Assembly: GCF_900199545.1 (NCBI RefSeq)
Contig: NZ_LT962671.1
Location: forward strand, 2,136,235-2,200,234
DNA: 64,000 nucleotides
Reading direction: 5' to 3'
Source of the DNA: Raoultibacter massiliensis
GTDB taxonomy: Bacteria > Actinomycetota > Coriobacteriia > Coriobacteriales > Eggerthellaceae
Part shown: positions 18,734 through 27,724 of the stretch, piece by piece
Numbering within the stretch: the stretch's first letter is position 1
How the letters are laid out: each line of letters starts with the position of its first letter
The notes under the pieces: model-generated
The model's database searches: none
Seen by the model: the letters and a program-made list of their open reading frames with translations, nothing else
What the model was told of the DNA's origin: nothing
Translations under genes and position numbers: made by a program

Positions 18734-20062
18734 TTACGCAGGGCTTCCGTCTCCGAACAGCAGCTGCCGCTCCGGCCCCTTAAGCGCCGCCCGGGCCTGA
18801 TCGCGCAGGTTATTCATACCGCTGAGGAACTGGCGGTACATCACGACGGTGAGATAGCGTCCGATGGGCGTCAGCGTCAGCTCGTCGCTTGAATCGATTT
18901 CGAACGCCTTGTTCATGCGCATGAACGCCATTTCCATGGGAAGCCCGGCCTCGACGCTGCACCCGAAATCACGCTTGAACTGCCTCTTATCGAGGCGCAG
19001 CTTGTAGAGATCGAGCAAAAAGCGGTAGCGCATGAGGTCGCGCTTGCTCATCTTGGTTTTTCCCATGATGGACATGTGCCCGGCCTCGATGGCCGCATTG
19101 TAGTCTTTGATGCTGAAGTTGTTGACGTAGAGGCATCCATTCAAATGGGTGATGGATCCGCTGCCGATCGCCGGATACTCGTCGTAATTCACCTGGTATT
19201 CTTCGATCTGCGGCCCCTCGACGCGCTTTTTTTCGCGCTCATCGCCCCGCGTGAACGTCCATAGGGTCGTGCGGCGAAACAGGGGGTCATCGCCGCCCGC
19301 AAGGACGCCGTCGAGAATCTGGTAGTAGCGGTACTCGCGATCGTAATCCATCTTGCCGAGCGTCGCGGCCATCTTGCGCGTCGTCGCCGAAGAAACGTAC
19401 AGCGGAGAGAACGTGGTCTGCCGGCATCCGCTCAGCGCTATCTTCTCCAAATCCGCCATCAGAACGTCTTCGGTCTGCGAGGGAAAGTTGAAGATCATAT
19501 CGACGTTCAGGGAATCGAAGTACGATTCGGCCTCGGCGATGCGCTCCAAGATCACATCCCCGCTGCCGTACTTCTCGTAGCGATCCATCTGCTTGAGCAG
19601 GTCGTCATCGAAGCTCTGCACGCCCACGGAAAGGCGCTGCACACGGCCCTTCAGCTTGTCGAGCCACGGTTGCGTCAGGTGATTCGGATTGGTCTCCGAT
19701 GCGACTTCGCGGATGCTGAAATTCTCGCGCGCAAGGTCGAGCGTCTCGCACAGCTCGTCGATCATGACGGTAGGCGTGCCGCCGCCCACATAGATGCTTT
19801 CGAAATCGTAGCCCAGATCTTTGAGCATCATCATCTCTTTGCGCATGTTCTCGAAGTAGGGGCGCGCCACATCTTCGCGGAACGGATAGCGATTGAAGCT
19901 GCAGTAGGGGCACAGGCGCTCGCAGAACGGAACGTGCATGTACAGCATGTATTTCTGGCCAGGTTTGGCCGCCGGCATCATGGTCTCGTCGGTTGGATTC
20001 AGCGCCAGATGGCTCTTGGTCATTGTATGGATCAGGCGCGAAAGTATGCGCTCGGAAAGCAT
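18734..20062 (-). CDS. Radical SAM protein, coproporphyrinogen III oxidase/HemW-like
   Basis: A 442-aa protein. The radical-SAM motif C47-x3-C51-x2-C54 (CERLCPYC) is followed by YVGGGTPT, the E-x-NP motif ETNPNHL and RLSVGVQSF, all hallmarks of the HemN/HemW superfamily. A C-terminal winged domain follows. True HemN has extra residues for porphyrin; many relatives are haem chaperones (HemW) or haem-degrading enzymes (ChuW/HutW). I would call it a coproporphyrinogen III oxidase-like protein. ATG 20062 follows AGGAG with 6-nt spacing; the TTG-rich region before it is not coding. Haem handling suits a cell that makes multihaem cytochromes. Confidence 0.8.
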   Translation of the reverse strand: MLSERILSRLIHTMTKSHLALNPTDETMMPAAKPGQKYMLYMHVPFCERLCPYCSFNRYPFREDVARPYFENMRKEMMMLKDLGYDFESIYVGGGTPTVMIDELCETLDLARENFSIREVASETNPNHLTQPWLDKLKGRVQRLSVGVQSFDDDLLKQMDRYEKYGSGDVILERIAEAESYFDSLNVDMIFNFPSQTEDVLMADLEKIALSGCRQTTFSPLYVSSATTRKMAATLGKMDYDREYRYYQILDGVLAGGDDPLFRRTTLWTFTRGDEREKKRVEGPQIEEYQVNYDEYPAIGSGSITHLNGCLYVNNFSIKDYNAAIEAGHMSIMGKTKMSKRDLMRYRFLLDLYKLRLDKRQFKRDFGCSVEAGLPMEMAFMRMNKAFEIDSSDELTLTPIGRYLTVVMYRQFLSGMNNLRDQARAALKGPERQLLFGDGSPA

Positions 20063-20255
20063 GCGGAACTCCTATTCGGTTAGTTTTTTCTCGAACACAT
20101 GATAAAGCTTCTTCGCCTGTTTGTGCGCAGATATGGGCTCTGTCTATAGGGAATACCGATATCGGCAGGTCATCGCACGCAGCGCTGCCGCTTTTCAGGC
20201 AAACGCCACCGCAGGCACGTTCGCAGGCAACCGCGCGCGGTTGCTGAGCCACCTC

Positions 20256-20579
20256 TCACGCCAGACGGGAAGCCACCAGGCGATTCAAAGATACATGCTC
20301 TTCAGCCGCTTCGATTGCGAGCTTGCGATGCAGCTCCGGCGGTATGCGAACCTGAAATTTGCCCGAGTAACTTCTGCTCGAAAGCGGCTCAGGGGGCGTC
20401 TCGCCCGCCTTTTCCATGTCGGCAACAACATCGTCTGCCAGTACGCGTATTCCTTCGAGAGCCGCCGTCGGCTCGCTGGAGAGCCACGATAGGGACGGCA
20501 TTTCGGCCACGGTTGCAACATACTCGCCATCTTCTTCTGACCACATAACGCGATAGGCATATCTATCCGCAACGCCCAC
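20256..20579 (-). CDS. hicB: HicB-family antitoxin
   Basis: A 107-aa protein. The N-terminal half is a degenerate RNase-H-like HicB fold (YRVMWSEEDGEYVATVAEMPSLSWLS...ALEGIRVLADDVV). The C-terminal half is a ribbon-helix-helix DNA-binding segment (GKFQVRIPPELHRKLAIEAAEEHVSLNRLVASRLA). It neutralises the HicA toxin and represses the pair's promoter. It starts 1 bp after hicA, so the two are co-transcribed with the toxin gene first. Confidence 0.88.
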   Translation of the reverse strand: MGVADRYAYRVMWSEEDGEYVATVAEMPSLSWLSSEPTAALEGIRVLADDVVADMEKAGETPPEPLSSRSYSGKFQVRIPPELHRKLAIEAAEEHVSLNRLVASRLA

Positions 20580-20580
20580 G

Positions 20581-20829
20581 CTACACCTCCTTCGACAGCT
20601 TATCGATTGCCTTGATCACCTGGCGAATCTGATACGGCTTAGCCATGCCATGGTCGTTTTGGATATTCACTCGAGGATCCCCCGCCCACGGCATCGCATA
20701 TACACGATGCGACGTGCCCTTGATGCGAGGCTCGCCGAAATACAGGTCGCATACATAGACGGCATCGGCAAACTTGACTCCTCGGGGATTCCTGCGCATC
20801 GATTCTACGATGCGATCCGCCCTTTTCAT
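20581..20829 (-). CDS. hicA: HicA-family mRNA interferase toxin
   Basis: An 82-aa toxin expected to cleave mRNA as a small dsRBD-like RNase. The catalytic-type His is in GTSHRVYAMPW, followed by the PYQIRQVIKAIDKL helix. It is slightly longer than many HicA proteins because of the N-terminal RADRIVESMRRNPRGVKFADAVYVCD segment. ATG 20829 has no strong ribosome site, which would keep toxin synthesis low compared with the antitoxin. Confidence 0.82.
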   Translation of the reverse strand: MKRADRIVESMRRNPRGVKFADAVYVCDLYFGEPRIKGTSHRVYAMPWAGDPRVNIQNDHGMAKPYQIRQVIKAIDKLSKEV

Positions 20830-20833
20830 AAAA

Positions 20834-20861
20834 TGATACCACTATTGATACTATATTGATA
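20834..20861 (-). promoter_or_regulatory. hicAB promoter with three TATCA direct repeats
   Basis: On the minus strand, TATCA occurs three times at a spacing of 11-12 bases (plus-strand TGATA at 20834, 20846 and 20857) directly before hicA. One helical turn per repeat suits several ribbon-helix-helix dimers of HicB binding one face of the promoter. Confidence 0.45.
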
Positions 20862-21010
20862 GAGGGAGCGAGTGCGCAACATCGTTCGAACCACCTTTCC
20901 AGAACGCCCCAATAAAGAGGCGGCTGTCCCGAAAAGGCTTCGGTTAGGAACACCAACCGCATAACACCAGCATATCAAACAACACCCAACAGAGCGAACC
21001 TCAGAACCCC

Positions 21011-22531
21011 TCAGATTCGCATTTCGTGGGGCGCTTCCTGTTCGAATCCGAAGTTGCGCTGCTCCGCCTCGACGGCTTCGAAGACCTCTTGTTGCGAATG
21101 GATGCCCATCTTGCGGTAGATGTTGCGGATGTGCGTCTTCACCGTCTCCTTCGACAAAGTCAGCTCGGTGCAGATGTAGGCGCGATTGCGCCCTTTCGCC
21201 AGCAGCGAAAAAACTTCTCCCTCGCGCGCCGTGAGCTCGTATTGTCGGCAGACGAGCTTGCATCCCATCTCGAAGTTGCCGGGCAGCGCCTCCGCATCGC
21301 CGGGACGGACCATGCCCCATCCCGTCTGCAGGTTCTTCCTGTCGGACAAAAGCAGCGCGAGGGCGAGCAACACGAACACCATGACGACCGAAAGGCTGTA
21401 GGCCCCCTCGCCTGAAAGCGGAATGGCGGCAATCGTCAGCGCCCCGACGATCGAACCGGTGAGCTGGCCGAGCAGAAGAAAGCACGTCGTGATGGCGAAC
21501 ACCCAGTTCGTCGGCAACCCACGCTGCTTGATCAGGTACACGCACAATGCCCACATCATGATGTCGACAAAGCGATATCCCGTCATCTGCACGAGAACCG
21601 CACCGATGAAACCGGGCGAGAACAGCGACATCAGAAGGTAGCCGAGCGCCATGACGAGAAACCCGATCTGGTAAATGAGCTGGTTGAAGTCCATCCGAAA
21701 GAACAACGCGCACACAAGCAGAATGACAGCCGACAGAGCGAAGCTCGATGCCGTAAGCGCCACCACGGGTCCGTCGTAGTTTCCCGTCAGCAAAATCGTC
21801 TGAGCGATGCCGAGGGAGAGCCCCTGGGTGAACGACGTGGCGAGAAACCGGCGCGGAACATGGAGCCTATCGCCTGTTATGCAGGGATAGAGGTTTCGAA
21901 CCGAACGCGCCTCCAGCCTGAGCAAGCGCATGCTGAGGATGGGGACGAAAAACGCGATAGCCCATAGAAACACGTCGGAAAACGAAGTTATGAACACAAG
22001 GAACACCGAAGCGAGCACCGTGCCCACGATGCCGTGAAGGATGGTTTTGCGGGGCCCCAAATGGCCGAGCATGCGGCCCCATTCGACATGAAAGCACGAA
22101 GTCGCCGCACCCATGATCAGTCCACCCAAACAGAAGGCGACCGTGTTGACCGCCGGATCGAGCAGCGGGGAAAACGTGAGCACGCCGCAGAGCAGCACGC
22201 CGAACGACATCGCCGCCGGTATCATGCGCAGATACCAGGCGCCCCTCGGCGCGTAGCGCTTGAACCTGAGCAACCCGCCCAGCACGAGAAACGTGACGGC
22301 GTACGCCGATAAGGGGATGATCCACCCTGGCAACGGCATGGTCGATTCGAGAAGGAACGCAGGGCTGAAAAACGTGGTCTGGAACACAAGCCAGACCCAC
22401 GTCCAGAATAAGCCGAACCCGATCGAGAGACGGTAGTGGGCGACGATCTCCTGTCCGAAATCGCGCAGAATCGTCCTGCGCTCGCGCCGCTCGGTCAACG
22501 CCGCATCCTGAGATTCCCTCTTCTGCTCCAT
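21011..22531 (-). CDS. Membrane-integrated LuxR-family regulator (pair A)
   Basis: A 506-aa protein. Residues ~35-400 hold about twelve hydrophobic segments arranged like an MFS carrier. The C-terminus is a LuxR helix-turn-helix (about 436-490: LTAREGEVFSLLAKGRNRAYICTELTLSKETVKTHIRNIYRKMGIHS). Such fusions are abundant in Eggerthellaceae and are thought to be one-component membrane sensors. It is divergent from flavoprotein 2 across a 307-bp region holding a NarL-type inverted repeat. The start is ATG 22531 with GAGGGC just upstream. Ligand unknown; most likely the substrate of the divergent reductase. Confidence 0.88.
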   Translation of the reverse strand: MEQKRESQDAALTERRERRTILRDFGQEIVAHYRLSIGFGLFWTWVWLVFQTTFFSPAFLLESTMPLPGWIIPLSAYAVTFLVLGGLLRFKRYAPRGAWYLRMIPAAMSFGVLLCGVLTFSPLLDPAVNTVAFCLGGLIMGAATSCFHVEWGRMLGHLGPRKTILHGIVGTVLASVFLVFITSFSDVFLWAIAFFVPILSMRLLRLEARSVRNLYPCITGDRLHVPRRFLATSFTQGLSLGIAQTILLTGNYDGPVVALTASSFALSAVILLVCALFFRMDFNQLIYQIGFLVMALGYLLMSLFSPGFIGAVLVQMTGYRFVDIMMWALCVYLIKQRGLPTNWVFAITTCFLLLGQLTGSIVGALTIAAIPLSGEGAYSLSVVMVFVLLALALLLSDRKNLQTGWGMVRPGDAEALPGNFEMGCKLVCRQYELTAREGEVFSLLAKGRNRAYICTELTLSKETVKTHIRNIYRKMGIHSQQEVFEAVEAEQRNFGFEQEAPHEMRI

Positions 22532-22838
22532 GCCCTCGCACCCCTACGGTCGCAGCCTCACGCGAAAATACTACCACACCTTCCCTACCTGCGCTCGCAC
22601 CGCCCGCTCCCTACCCGCGCTCACGGTCTACGCCTGTCTACCCCTGCAGGGGTAGAAGGGGTTTTTCAGAAAGTTACCCGCACCTGGGGGATTCAAAACC
22701 CCACGTCAGGATCTATGGTGATGCCACGGAAGCAGTTCCGCTCCGAATTCGCGCCGCACGCCGAAAACGAGTGCGCGGCACGGACGAAACCACGCGGCGA
22801 GCAGCCGCACAACCTACTTCACGGGAGGAAGGGGAATC
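22532..22838. other. Divergent regulatory region of pair A
   Basis: A 307-bp non-coding region rich in CTACC half-sites: CTACCA at 22571, CTACCT at 22585, CTACCC at 22611, and CTACCCC in the palindrome at 22638. CTACCTGCGCTC and CTACCCGCGCTC form an imperfect direct repeat. GTTACCCGC follows near 22673. It should contain the promoters of both the LuxR gene and flavoprotein 2. Confidence 0.5.
22638..22655. promoter_or_regulatory. NarL-type 7-2-7 operator of pair A
   Basis: A perfect 18-bp palindrome CTACCCCTGCAGGGGTAG. Its core TACCCCT-GC-AGGGGTA matches the NarL heptamer consensus TACYYMT in the 7-2-7 inverted arrangement. The neighbouring protein has a NarL/LuxR DNA-binding domain, so it is the likely ligand. 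Confidence 0.65.
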
Positions 22839-24671
22839 ATGGAAAAGAACATGACAGGAGTATCACGCAGGCAGTTCCTCATCGGTGCAGGACTTGCGGG
22901 CATAGGGGCCGCAGGCGCGGGCCTTATCGGATGTGCTCCGTCAGGCGAAGCGCCCAAGGCGGGGGCGAACGGCACCGCGGGTGCCGGAGCGAGCGCCGAC
23001 ATCGCTTCGCTTGCAGGCAATCCGCTCGGTGCGAACGCGGCTCTCGAATGGTCGTTCATGACGCCGCCCGCAGAGATTCCAGCAGACCAGATCAAGGGCA
23101 CCGAAGACGTTGACGTGCTCGTCGTCGGCTGCGGCTTCGCAGGCGCCATCGCATCGGTTACCGCCGCCGAATACGGGGCGAACACGCTCTGCATCGACAA
23201 ATGCTCAACCTGGTCGGGTCGCGGCGGCCACATTACAGCCTACGGCTCGCGCATGGTGAAGCAGTACGTCGAAGAAGGCTGGTTCGAAGAAGCCGACTAC
23301 GCTCACATCGTACGTCGCTTGACCGAATGGGCGACGGGACGCGTAAAGGAACCGCTGCTCTGGCAATTCGCCAAGAAATCCGGCGCGTGCATGGACTGGC
23401 TCGAAGACCTCGTCGCCGATTCAGGCCTGCACCCCACGCTGTGGGCGGGCTACTACAAGGGGCCCGACTACACCGAAGAACCGATCACGCACTTCTTCTA
23501 CGATGACACGACCGACTTCGTCTACCTCGACGGCGTCTCGACCGGCCTCGGCATGGCGGTACTCATCCCCGCCGTCATCGAAAAAGGCGAAAAGCTCGGC
23601 GTGGAATACCGCTACGACACCCCGTGCGTGCGCCTGCTGCGCGACGGCGACGGCCCGGTGACGGGCGCGATCGTGGGCGAAGAGGGCAACTACACGCAGA
23701 TCAACGCCAACGCCGTCATCGTGGCTTCGGGCGATTACCTCGACGACGATGAGATGCGCACCCGCTACCAGCCCTTTACCTGGAACGCTGACAGCCGCCT
23801 GTACATCCCCTTCGGAATTTCGACGGGAGACCTGCACAAGCAGGCGATGTGGATCGGCGGAGCCATGCAGGAATCCGAGCCGCACTGCTCGACGATCCAC
23901 CTCGAGTCGGGCGCCCAGAGCTACAATTTCCTCCATGTGAACGCCGAGGGCAACCGCTTCATGAACGAGGACGTGAACACGCAATCGAAATCGTGCGTCA
24001 AATCGTTCCAGCCCGAGGGCAAGGCGTTCACGATCTACGATGCCAACTCGCTCGAATCGTTCGCCGAATCCTGCAACGACGGGCGCTCAGGCGGCATTTC
24101 GTCGGACCAGCAGTACCGCCGCTTCGGCGTGCCGTTCGACATGGAAGTCGAGCTGAAACTGCGCGAAGAGAAGATCAAGCAGGGTCTCCTGTTCCAAGCC
24201 GATACGCTCGAAGAGCTGGCGGAGCAGATCGGTGTTCCCGCCGACAACCTCAAGGCGACGGTCGCCCGCTACAACGAACTGTGCGAAAAAGGCAACGACG
24301 AAGATTTCGGCAAACGCCCCGAGATCATGTGGCCCGTCGACACGCCGCCGTTCTTCGCAGGGCAGCTCGTCTCCACGCTGCTCGCCGCTTCAGGCGGCCT
24401 GCGCCAGGATACCGCATGCCATATCCTCGACGAGAACAACCAGCCCATCGAAAACCTCTACGTCGCCGGTGCGGCAGGCGGTCAGTACTTCTCGAACGAC
24501 TACCCCACCATCTGCCCCGGCACCAACCACGGCCGCTGCCTGACGTTCGGCCGCATCGCGGGCATCAATGCCGCAGGCGGCGATGCCGAAAAGGAAATCG
24601 CCAATCTTGAAATTCTCGCAGGGCCCATGCCCGAAGAGGATCGCGTCAACACGGTGACACCCTCCAAGTAA
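22839..24671 (+). CDS. Tat-exported FAD-binding reductase 2 (pair A)
   Basis: A 610-aa flavoprotein. The Tat signal SRRQFLIGAG (from residue 9) ends in a lipobox-like LIGC (Cys32). The FAD fold VDVLVVGCGFAGAIASVTAA follows at about 90. At the substrate lid, where paralogues have TGDG, this one reads STGDLHKQAMWIGGAM. The C-terminal FAD-binding segment is IENLYVAGAAGGQYFSNDYP. It belongs to the FAD_binding_2 fumarate/urocanate reductase superfamily; substrate unknown. ATG 22839 follows GGGAGGAAGGGG. It is divergently controlled with the LuxR gene and ends in a strong terminator. Confidence 0.88.
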   Translation: MEKNMTGVSRRQFLIGAGLAGIGAAGAGLIGCAPSGEAPKAGANGTAGAGASADIASLAGNPLGANAALEWSFMTPPAEIPADQIKGTEDVDVLVVGCGFAGAIASVTAAEYGANTLCIDKCSTWSGRGGHITAYGSRMVKQYVEEGWFEEADYAHIVRRLTEWATGRVKEPLLWQFAKKSGACMDWLEDLVADSGLHPTLWAGYYKGPDYTEEPITHFFYDDTTDFVYLDGVSTGLGMAVLIPAVIEKGEKLGVEYRYDTPCVRLLRDGDGPVTGAIVGEEGNYTQINANAVIVASGDYLDDDEMRTRYQPFTWNADSRLYIPFGISTGDLHKQAMWIGGAMQESEPHCSTIHLESGAQSYNFLHVNAEGNRFMNEDVNTQSKSCVKSFQPEGKAFTIYDANSLESFAESCNDGRSGGISSDQQYRRFGVPFDMEVELKLREEKIKQGLLFQADTLEELAEQIGVPADNLKATVARYNELCEKGNDEDFGKRPEIMWPVDTPPFFAGQLVSTLLAASGGLRQDTACHILDENNQPIENLYVAGAAGGQYFSNDYPTICPGTNHGRCLTFGRIAGINAAGGDAEKEIANLEILAGPMPEEDRVNTVTPSK

Positions 24672-24690
24672 GCTATTGACGCACCTCTTG

Positions 24691-24724
24691 AAAAGACCGC
24701 CGAGCACAGGTTCGGCGGTCTTTT
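24691..24724 (+). terminator. Terminator of flavoprotein 2
   Basis: A 13-bp stem AAAAGACCGCCGA/TCGGCGGTCTTTT with an 8-base loop, 20 bp past the stop. It has A and T runs on both flanks and may work in both directions. Confidence 0.9.
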
Positions 24725-24886
24725 CGGGTTTTCACGGCACGGGTTTTCCACCCCGATGACGGCGACGGCCCGCCGATCCGGTTTCGCGCAGCGCTGCCAT
24801 CGGGGCTGCGCATCCGCAGCCCAGCGGTGCCCGCCTCGTGCGCGCGAACCGCTGGAAAGGGCAGTCGCACGCGTTCGCATGAAACT

Positions 24887-24916
24887 GAAAAGGGCCCGCG
24901 ATCGCTCGCGGACCCT
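24887..24916 (-). terminator. Terminator of rplM-rpsI
   Basis: On the minus strand, AGGGTCCGCG, a 6-base loop, CGCGGGCCCT (one G-U pair) and then TTTT, about 25 bp past the rpsI stop. Confidence 0.8.
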
Positions 24917-24940
24917 TCGTGTTCGATACAGCGTATCGGC

Positions 24941-25332
<392 letters not shown>

Positions 25333-25333
<1 letters not shown>

Positions 25334-25770
25334 TAGTTATCCTCCATCTTGATCTCGCGGGGCTTCTGGGCCATGTGCGGATGCTCCGCACCGGCATAGA
25401 CCTTGAGCTTCTTGCCCATTGCACGGCCGAGCGTGTTCTTCGGCAACATGCCCTTGACGGCATGCTCGATCACGCGCTCAGGATGCTTGGCCATAGCCTC
25501 CTCGAAGGATTCGACCTTCAGCCCACCCGGATAACCGCTGTGGCGATAGTACTCTTTCGAGCTAGCCTTGTTGCCCGTGAGACGGATCTTGTCGGCGTTG
25601 ATGATAACGACGAAATCACCCGTATCAACGTGCGGGGTGTATTGCGGCTTGTGCTTGCCCTTCAAGATATGAGCAGCCTTGGTGGCGACGCGACCGAGAA
25701 CCTGATCAGCAGCGTCGATCAAGACCCATTCGCGCTCAACTTCGTTGGGCTTTGCGTAATACGTCTTCAC
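25333..25770 (-). CDS. rplM: 50S ribosomal protein L13
   Basis: A 145-aa protein of the large subunit. [57 protein letters not shown] and [20 protein letters not shown] are diagnostic. A strong ribosome site (GGAGGAATG) precedes the ATG. The operon has a well-defined promoter about 190 bp upstream and therefore a long 5' leader that could host autoregulation. Confidence 0.99.
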
Positions 25771-26113
25771 TTCATTCCTCCAAATTTCTTGCTCCCGCGA
25801 CCTGAGAAGCTAACCCGGCCTACGGGCTGTTTGTTTTCAAAAGTTGCAGACGCATACGGATGCCGGGTTCCTACGCCGACGCGCCGGGCATGGTCTGGAC
25901 TCCAGCCTTTTGCGCTTCCGCATCGTTTCTGCCACACGGGGCTTTTGAAAGCGAACCTTTGCATTGTAAGATGACGAAATGGGCACGTCAATACGAATAG
26001 GGGGAAATCGCCGCCAGCCACGGCAATTTCCCCGCAATTTCACACATCTGCGACCGCTGCGCTGAATCCGGTTTCCATGCGGATCCGCCCATCGCCCGCA
26101 GAGCCTCTTGCAC
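25771..26113. other. rplM 5' leader and promoter region
   Basis: No gene is supported. The minus-strand promoter of rplM-rpsI lies at 25963-25991, giving a leader of roughly 185 nt with several GC-rich inverted segments near 25800-25900. Upstream of the promoter, at 26001-26033, GGGGAAAT-C-GCCG and CGGC-A-ATTTCCCC form a long imperfect hairpin just after the stop of the 95-aa gene. Confidence 0.5.
25963..25991 (-). promoter_or_regulatory. Sigma-70-type promoter of rplM-rpsI
   Basis: On the minus strand, TTGACG (plus 25986-25991), a 17-base spacer, then TACAAT (plus 25963-25968). This is the clearest consensus promoter in the window. Confidence 0.8.
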
Positions 26114-26401
26114 TTACTTTCCCCCGAAAAGCCCGCCGAGCTTGCCGAGCAAATCGCTCGGGTTGTCGCCGAGGAAATCTCCCACGGTTTCCATAACGGC
26201 ACCCATGTCGAGCTCCTTGCCTTCGAGCAGAGGCTCCACCACCTTGACGACGTCGGCAACCTCTTCGTCCGACAGCTCGAGGCCCGTCGCCCCCTTGATT
26301 GTTTCAGCGGGATCAACGCCGAACTGCTTCAGGCAATCGGGGTCCTTGGCGACCGATTCCATTAACTGCACCGCAATCTGCAGGATGCAATCAACTCGCA
26401 T
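26114..26401 (-). CDS. Small protein of unknown function
   Basis: A 95-aa acidic, largely helical protein: MESVAKDPDCLKQFGVDPAETIKGATGLELSDEEV and so on, ending in a Gly/Leu-rich GDFLGDNPSDLLGKLGGLFGGK. I recognise no family. The start is uncertain: ATG 26401 and ATG 26362 both lack a clear ribosome site. Its 5' end overlaps, head to head, an open plus-strand frame that looks like a gene remnant. Confidence 0.6.
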   Translation of the reverse strand: MRVDCILQIAVQLMESVAKDPDCLKQFGVDPAETIKGATGLELSDEEVADVVKVVEPLLEGKELDMGAVMETVGDFLGDNPSDLLGKLGGLFGGK

Positions 26402-26623
26402 CGCGACCGCGCCTGCTCGGGCTGTGCGATTGAAGGCGGAACCGACGTTCTTTCCAAATCCGATCCCGAATCGGTCGCCGAAGCTGCCGCAAAAGCAACT
26501 TACGTCGGGGAATCCGATGGCGAAAACGATGTTCCCGCCCCCAGCGACGAAGCTCCCGAGCAGAATGCCTCGGGCGGAAAAGACGCGGATGCGGAGGATG
26601 AAGATCTCCCGAAAGCCGCATAA
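26366..26623 (+). pseudogene. Open frame without a start: probable 3' gene remnant
   Basis: The plus strand is open for 86 codons from an in-frame TAA at 26363 to the TAA at 26621, with coding-like composition: many GNN codons and acidic residues (SKSDPESVAEAAAKATYVGE...DADAEDEDLPKAA). It has no ATG, GTG or TTG with a ribosome site, so it cannot be translated as it stands. I take it as the surviving C-terminal part of a degraded gene. A CSGC motif near its start could be a metal site in the lost protein. No family recognised. Confidence 0.4.
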
Positions 26624-26685
26624 TCTCGTCGCCGATTAGCCCGAGCTAACAAAAGTTTGCTATCATATATGCAGACGAGAAACCT

Positions 26686-26712
26686 GGCGCCCGATTTGCA
26701 CGGGCGCCTTTT
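26686..26712 (+). terminator. Terminator or attenuator hairpin before the ZIP gene
   Basis: Stem GGCGCCCG/CGGGCGCC with a 7-base loop followed by TTTT, ending 15 bp before the ZIP transporter start. It either ended the degraded upstream gene or attenuates the transporter transcript. Confidence 0.7.
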
Positions 26713-26727
26713 AGCTGTAGGGGAATC

Positions 26728-27585
26728 ATGGATCCTTTGGCATTCATCACCGTGGTGACGCTCATCGCGGGCATGGGAGGCACGGGGCTCGGCGGCATCA
26801 TCGGAGCGCTGTTCCGCACCGATTCGAGCCGCACGGTCAGCTTGCTTTTGAGCTTCGCAGGCGGCGTCATGCTTTCCATCGTATGCTTCGATCTTTTAAG
26901 CGAGTCGATCGAATCGGCCCAGGTGGTATCGGATCACGCGGTGTTCATCGTATGCGCGGCGGTTATTGCAGGCATTGCAGTCGTATACCTGCTCAACCTG
27001 CTTATCGACCGCAGAACGAAGAGGGAGGTTCCCCACGTCGCACGCGAAGAGCATCCGAAAACGCACGACGATCTCGATGAGCTCATCCACGCCGACCACC
27101 TGGCCGAACACCGAAAGCACAACGATCCGAAATCTTCGCTGTTCATGGCCGGCATCGTCATGGCATGCGCAATCGCGTTGCACAACGTGCCTGAAGGCAT
27201 GACCATCGGCGCGGGCTTTGCAACCCAAAACGAGCTGGCTACGGGCGCGGGCATCGTACTTGCCGTGCTCATCGGACTGCACAACATTCCCGAAGGCATG
27301 GCCGTAGCCGTGCCGCTCATCAACGGCGGCATGGGGCGCATCCGCGCCATCCTCATCACGGCGGCAAGCGGACTGCCCACCGTGATAGGCGCATGGTTCG
27401 GCTTCTGGCTGGGCGATATCGGCCCGATGGGCCTCACGCTCAGCCTGGGTTTCGCAAGCGGGGCGATGCTCTACGTGGTGTTCGGCGAGATCATCCCACA
27501 GGCAATTCTCATGTACCGCTCGAAGCTGCCCGCCTTCTTCGTCATCATCGGCATGATGTTGGGCTTGCTGATCATCTTCGGGTAG
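26728..27585 (+). CDS. ZIP-family divalent metal transporter
   Basis: A 285-aa membrane protein with about eight hydrophobic segments that imports Zn(II) or related metals. The two hallmark motifs HNVPEGM and HNIPEGM are in consecutive central helices and form the metal site. The variable cytosolic loop between helices 3 and 4 is charged and His-rich (HVAREEHPKTHDDLDELIHADHLAEHRKH). The start is ATG 26728 with GGGGA 5 nt upstream. A terminator-like hairpin lies in the short leader. Confidence 0.93.
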   Translation: MDPLAFITVVTLIAGMGGTGLGGIIGALFRTDSSRTVSLLLSFAGGVMLSIVCFDLLSESIESAQVVSDHAVFIVCAAVIAGIAVVYLLNLLIDRRTKREVPHVAREEHPKTHDDLDELIHADHLAEHRKHNDPKSSLFMAGIVMACAIALHNVPEGMTIGAGFATQNELATGAGIVLAVLIGLHNIPEGMAVAVPLINGGMGRIRAILITAASGLPTVIGAWFGFWLGDIGPMGLTLSLGFASGAMLYVVFGEIIPQAILMYRSKLPAFFVIIGMMLGLLIIFG

Positions 27586-27698
27586 GCGAACTGGTGCACC
27601 TCTCGACGCTTGACGATGTCTGCACTGTGCGCAAGAAGCCCGTCGAAACGCGATGAGGGGCCGCGCTCGCAGCACGACCCCGGCTCATACGATCAGAC

Positions 27699-27717
27699 AG
27701 GCAGCAGCAGCCTGCCA
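27699..27717. terminator. Hairpin between ZIP and cytochrome genes
   Basis: AGGCAG-CAGCAG-CCTGCC between two convergent genes. The stem is short and no T-tract is visible, so a termination role is only suggested by position. Confidence 0.35.
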
Positions 27718-27724
27718 ACCCTTG

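Noticed and set aside
20870..21010. tRNA-like GTTCGAA sequence near 20884
   Set aside because: No acceptor stem, D-arm or anticodon arm can be built around it.
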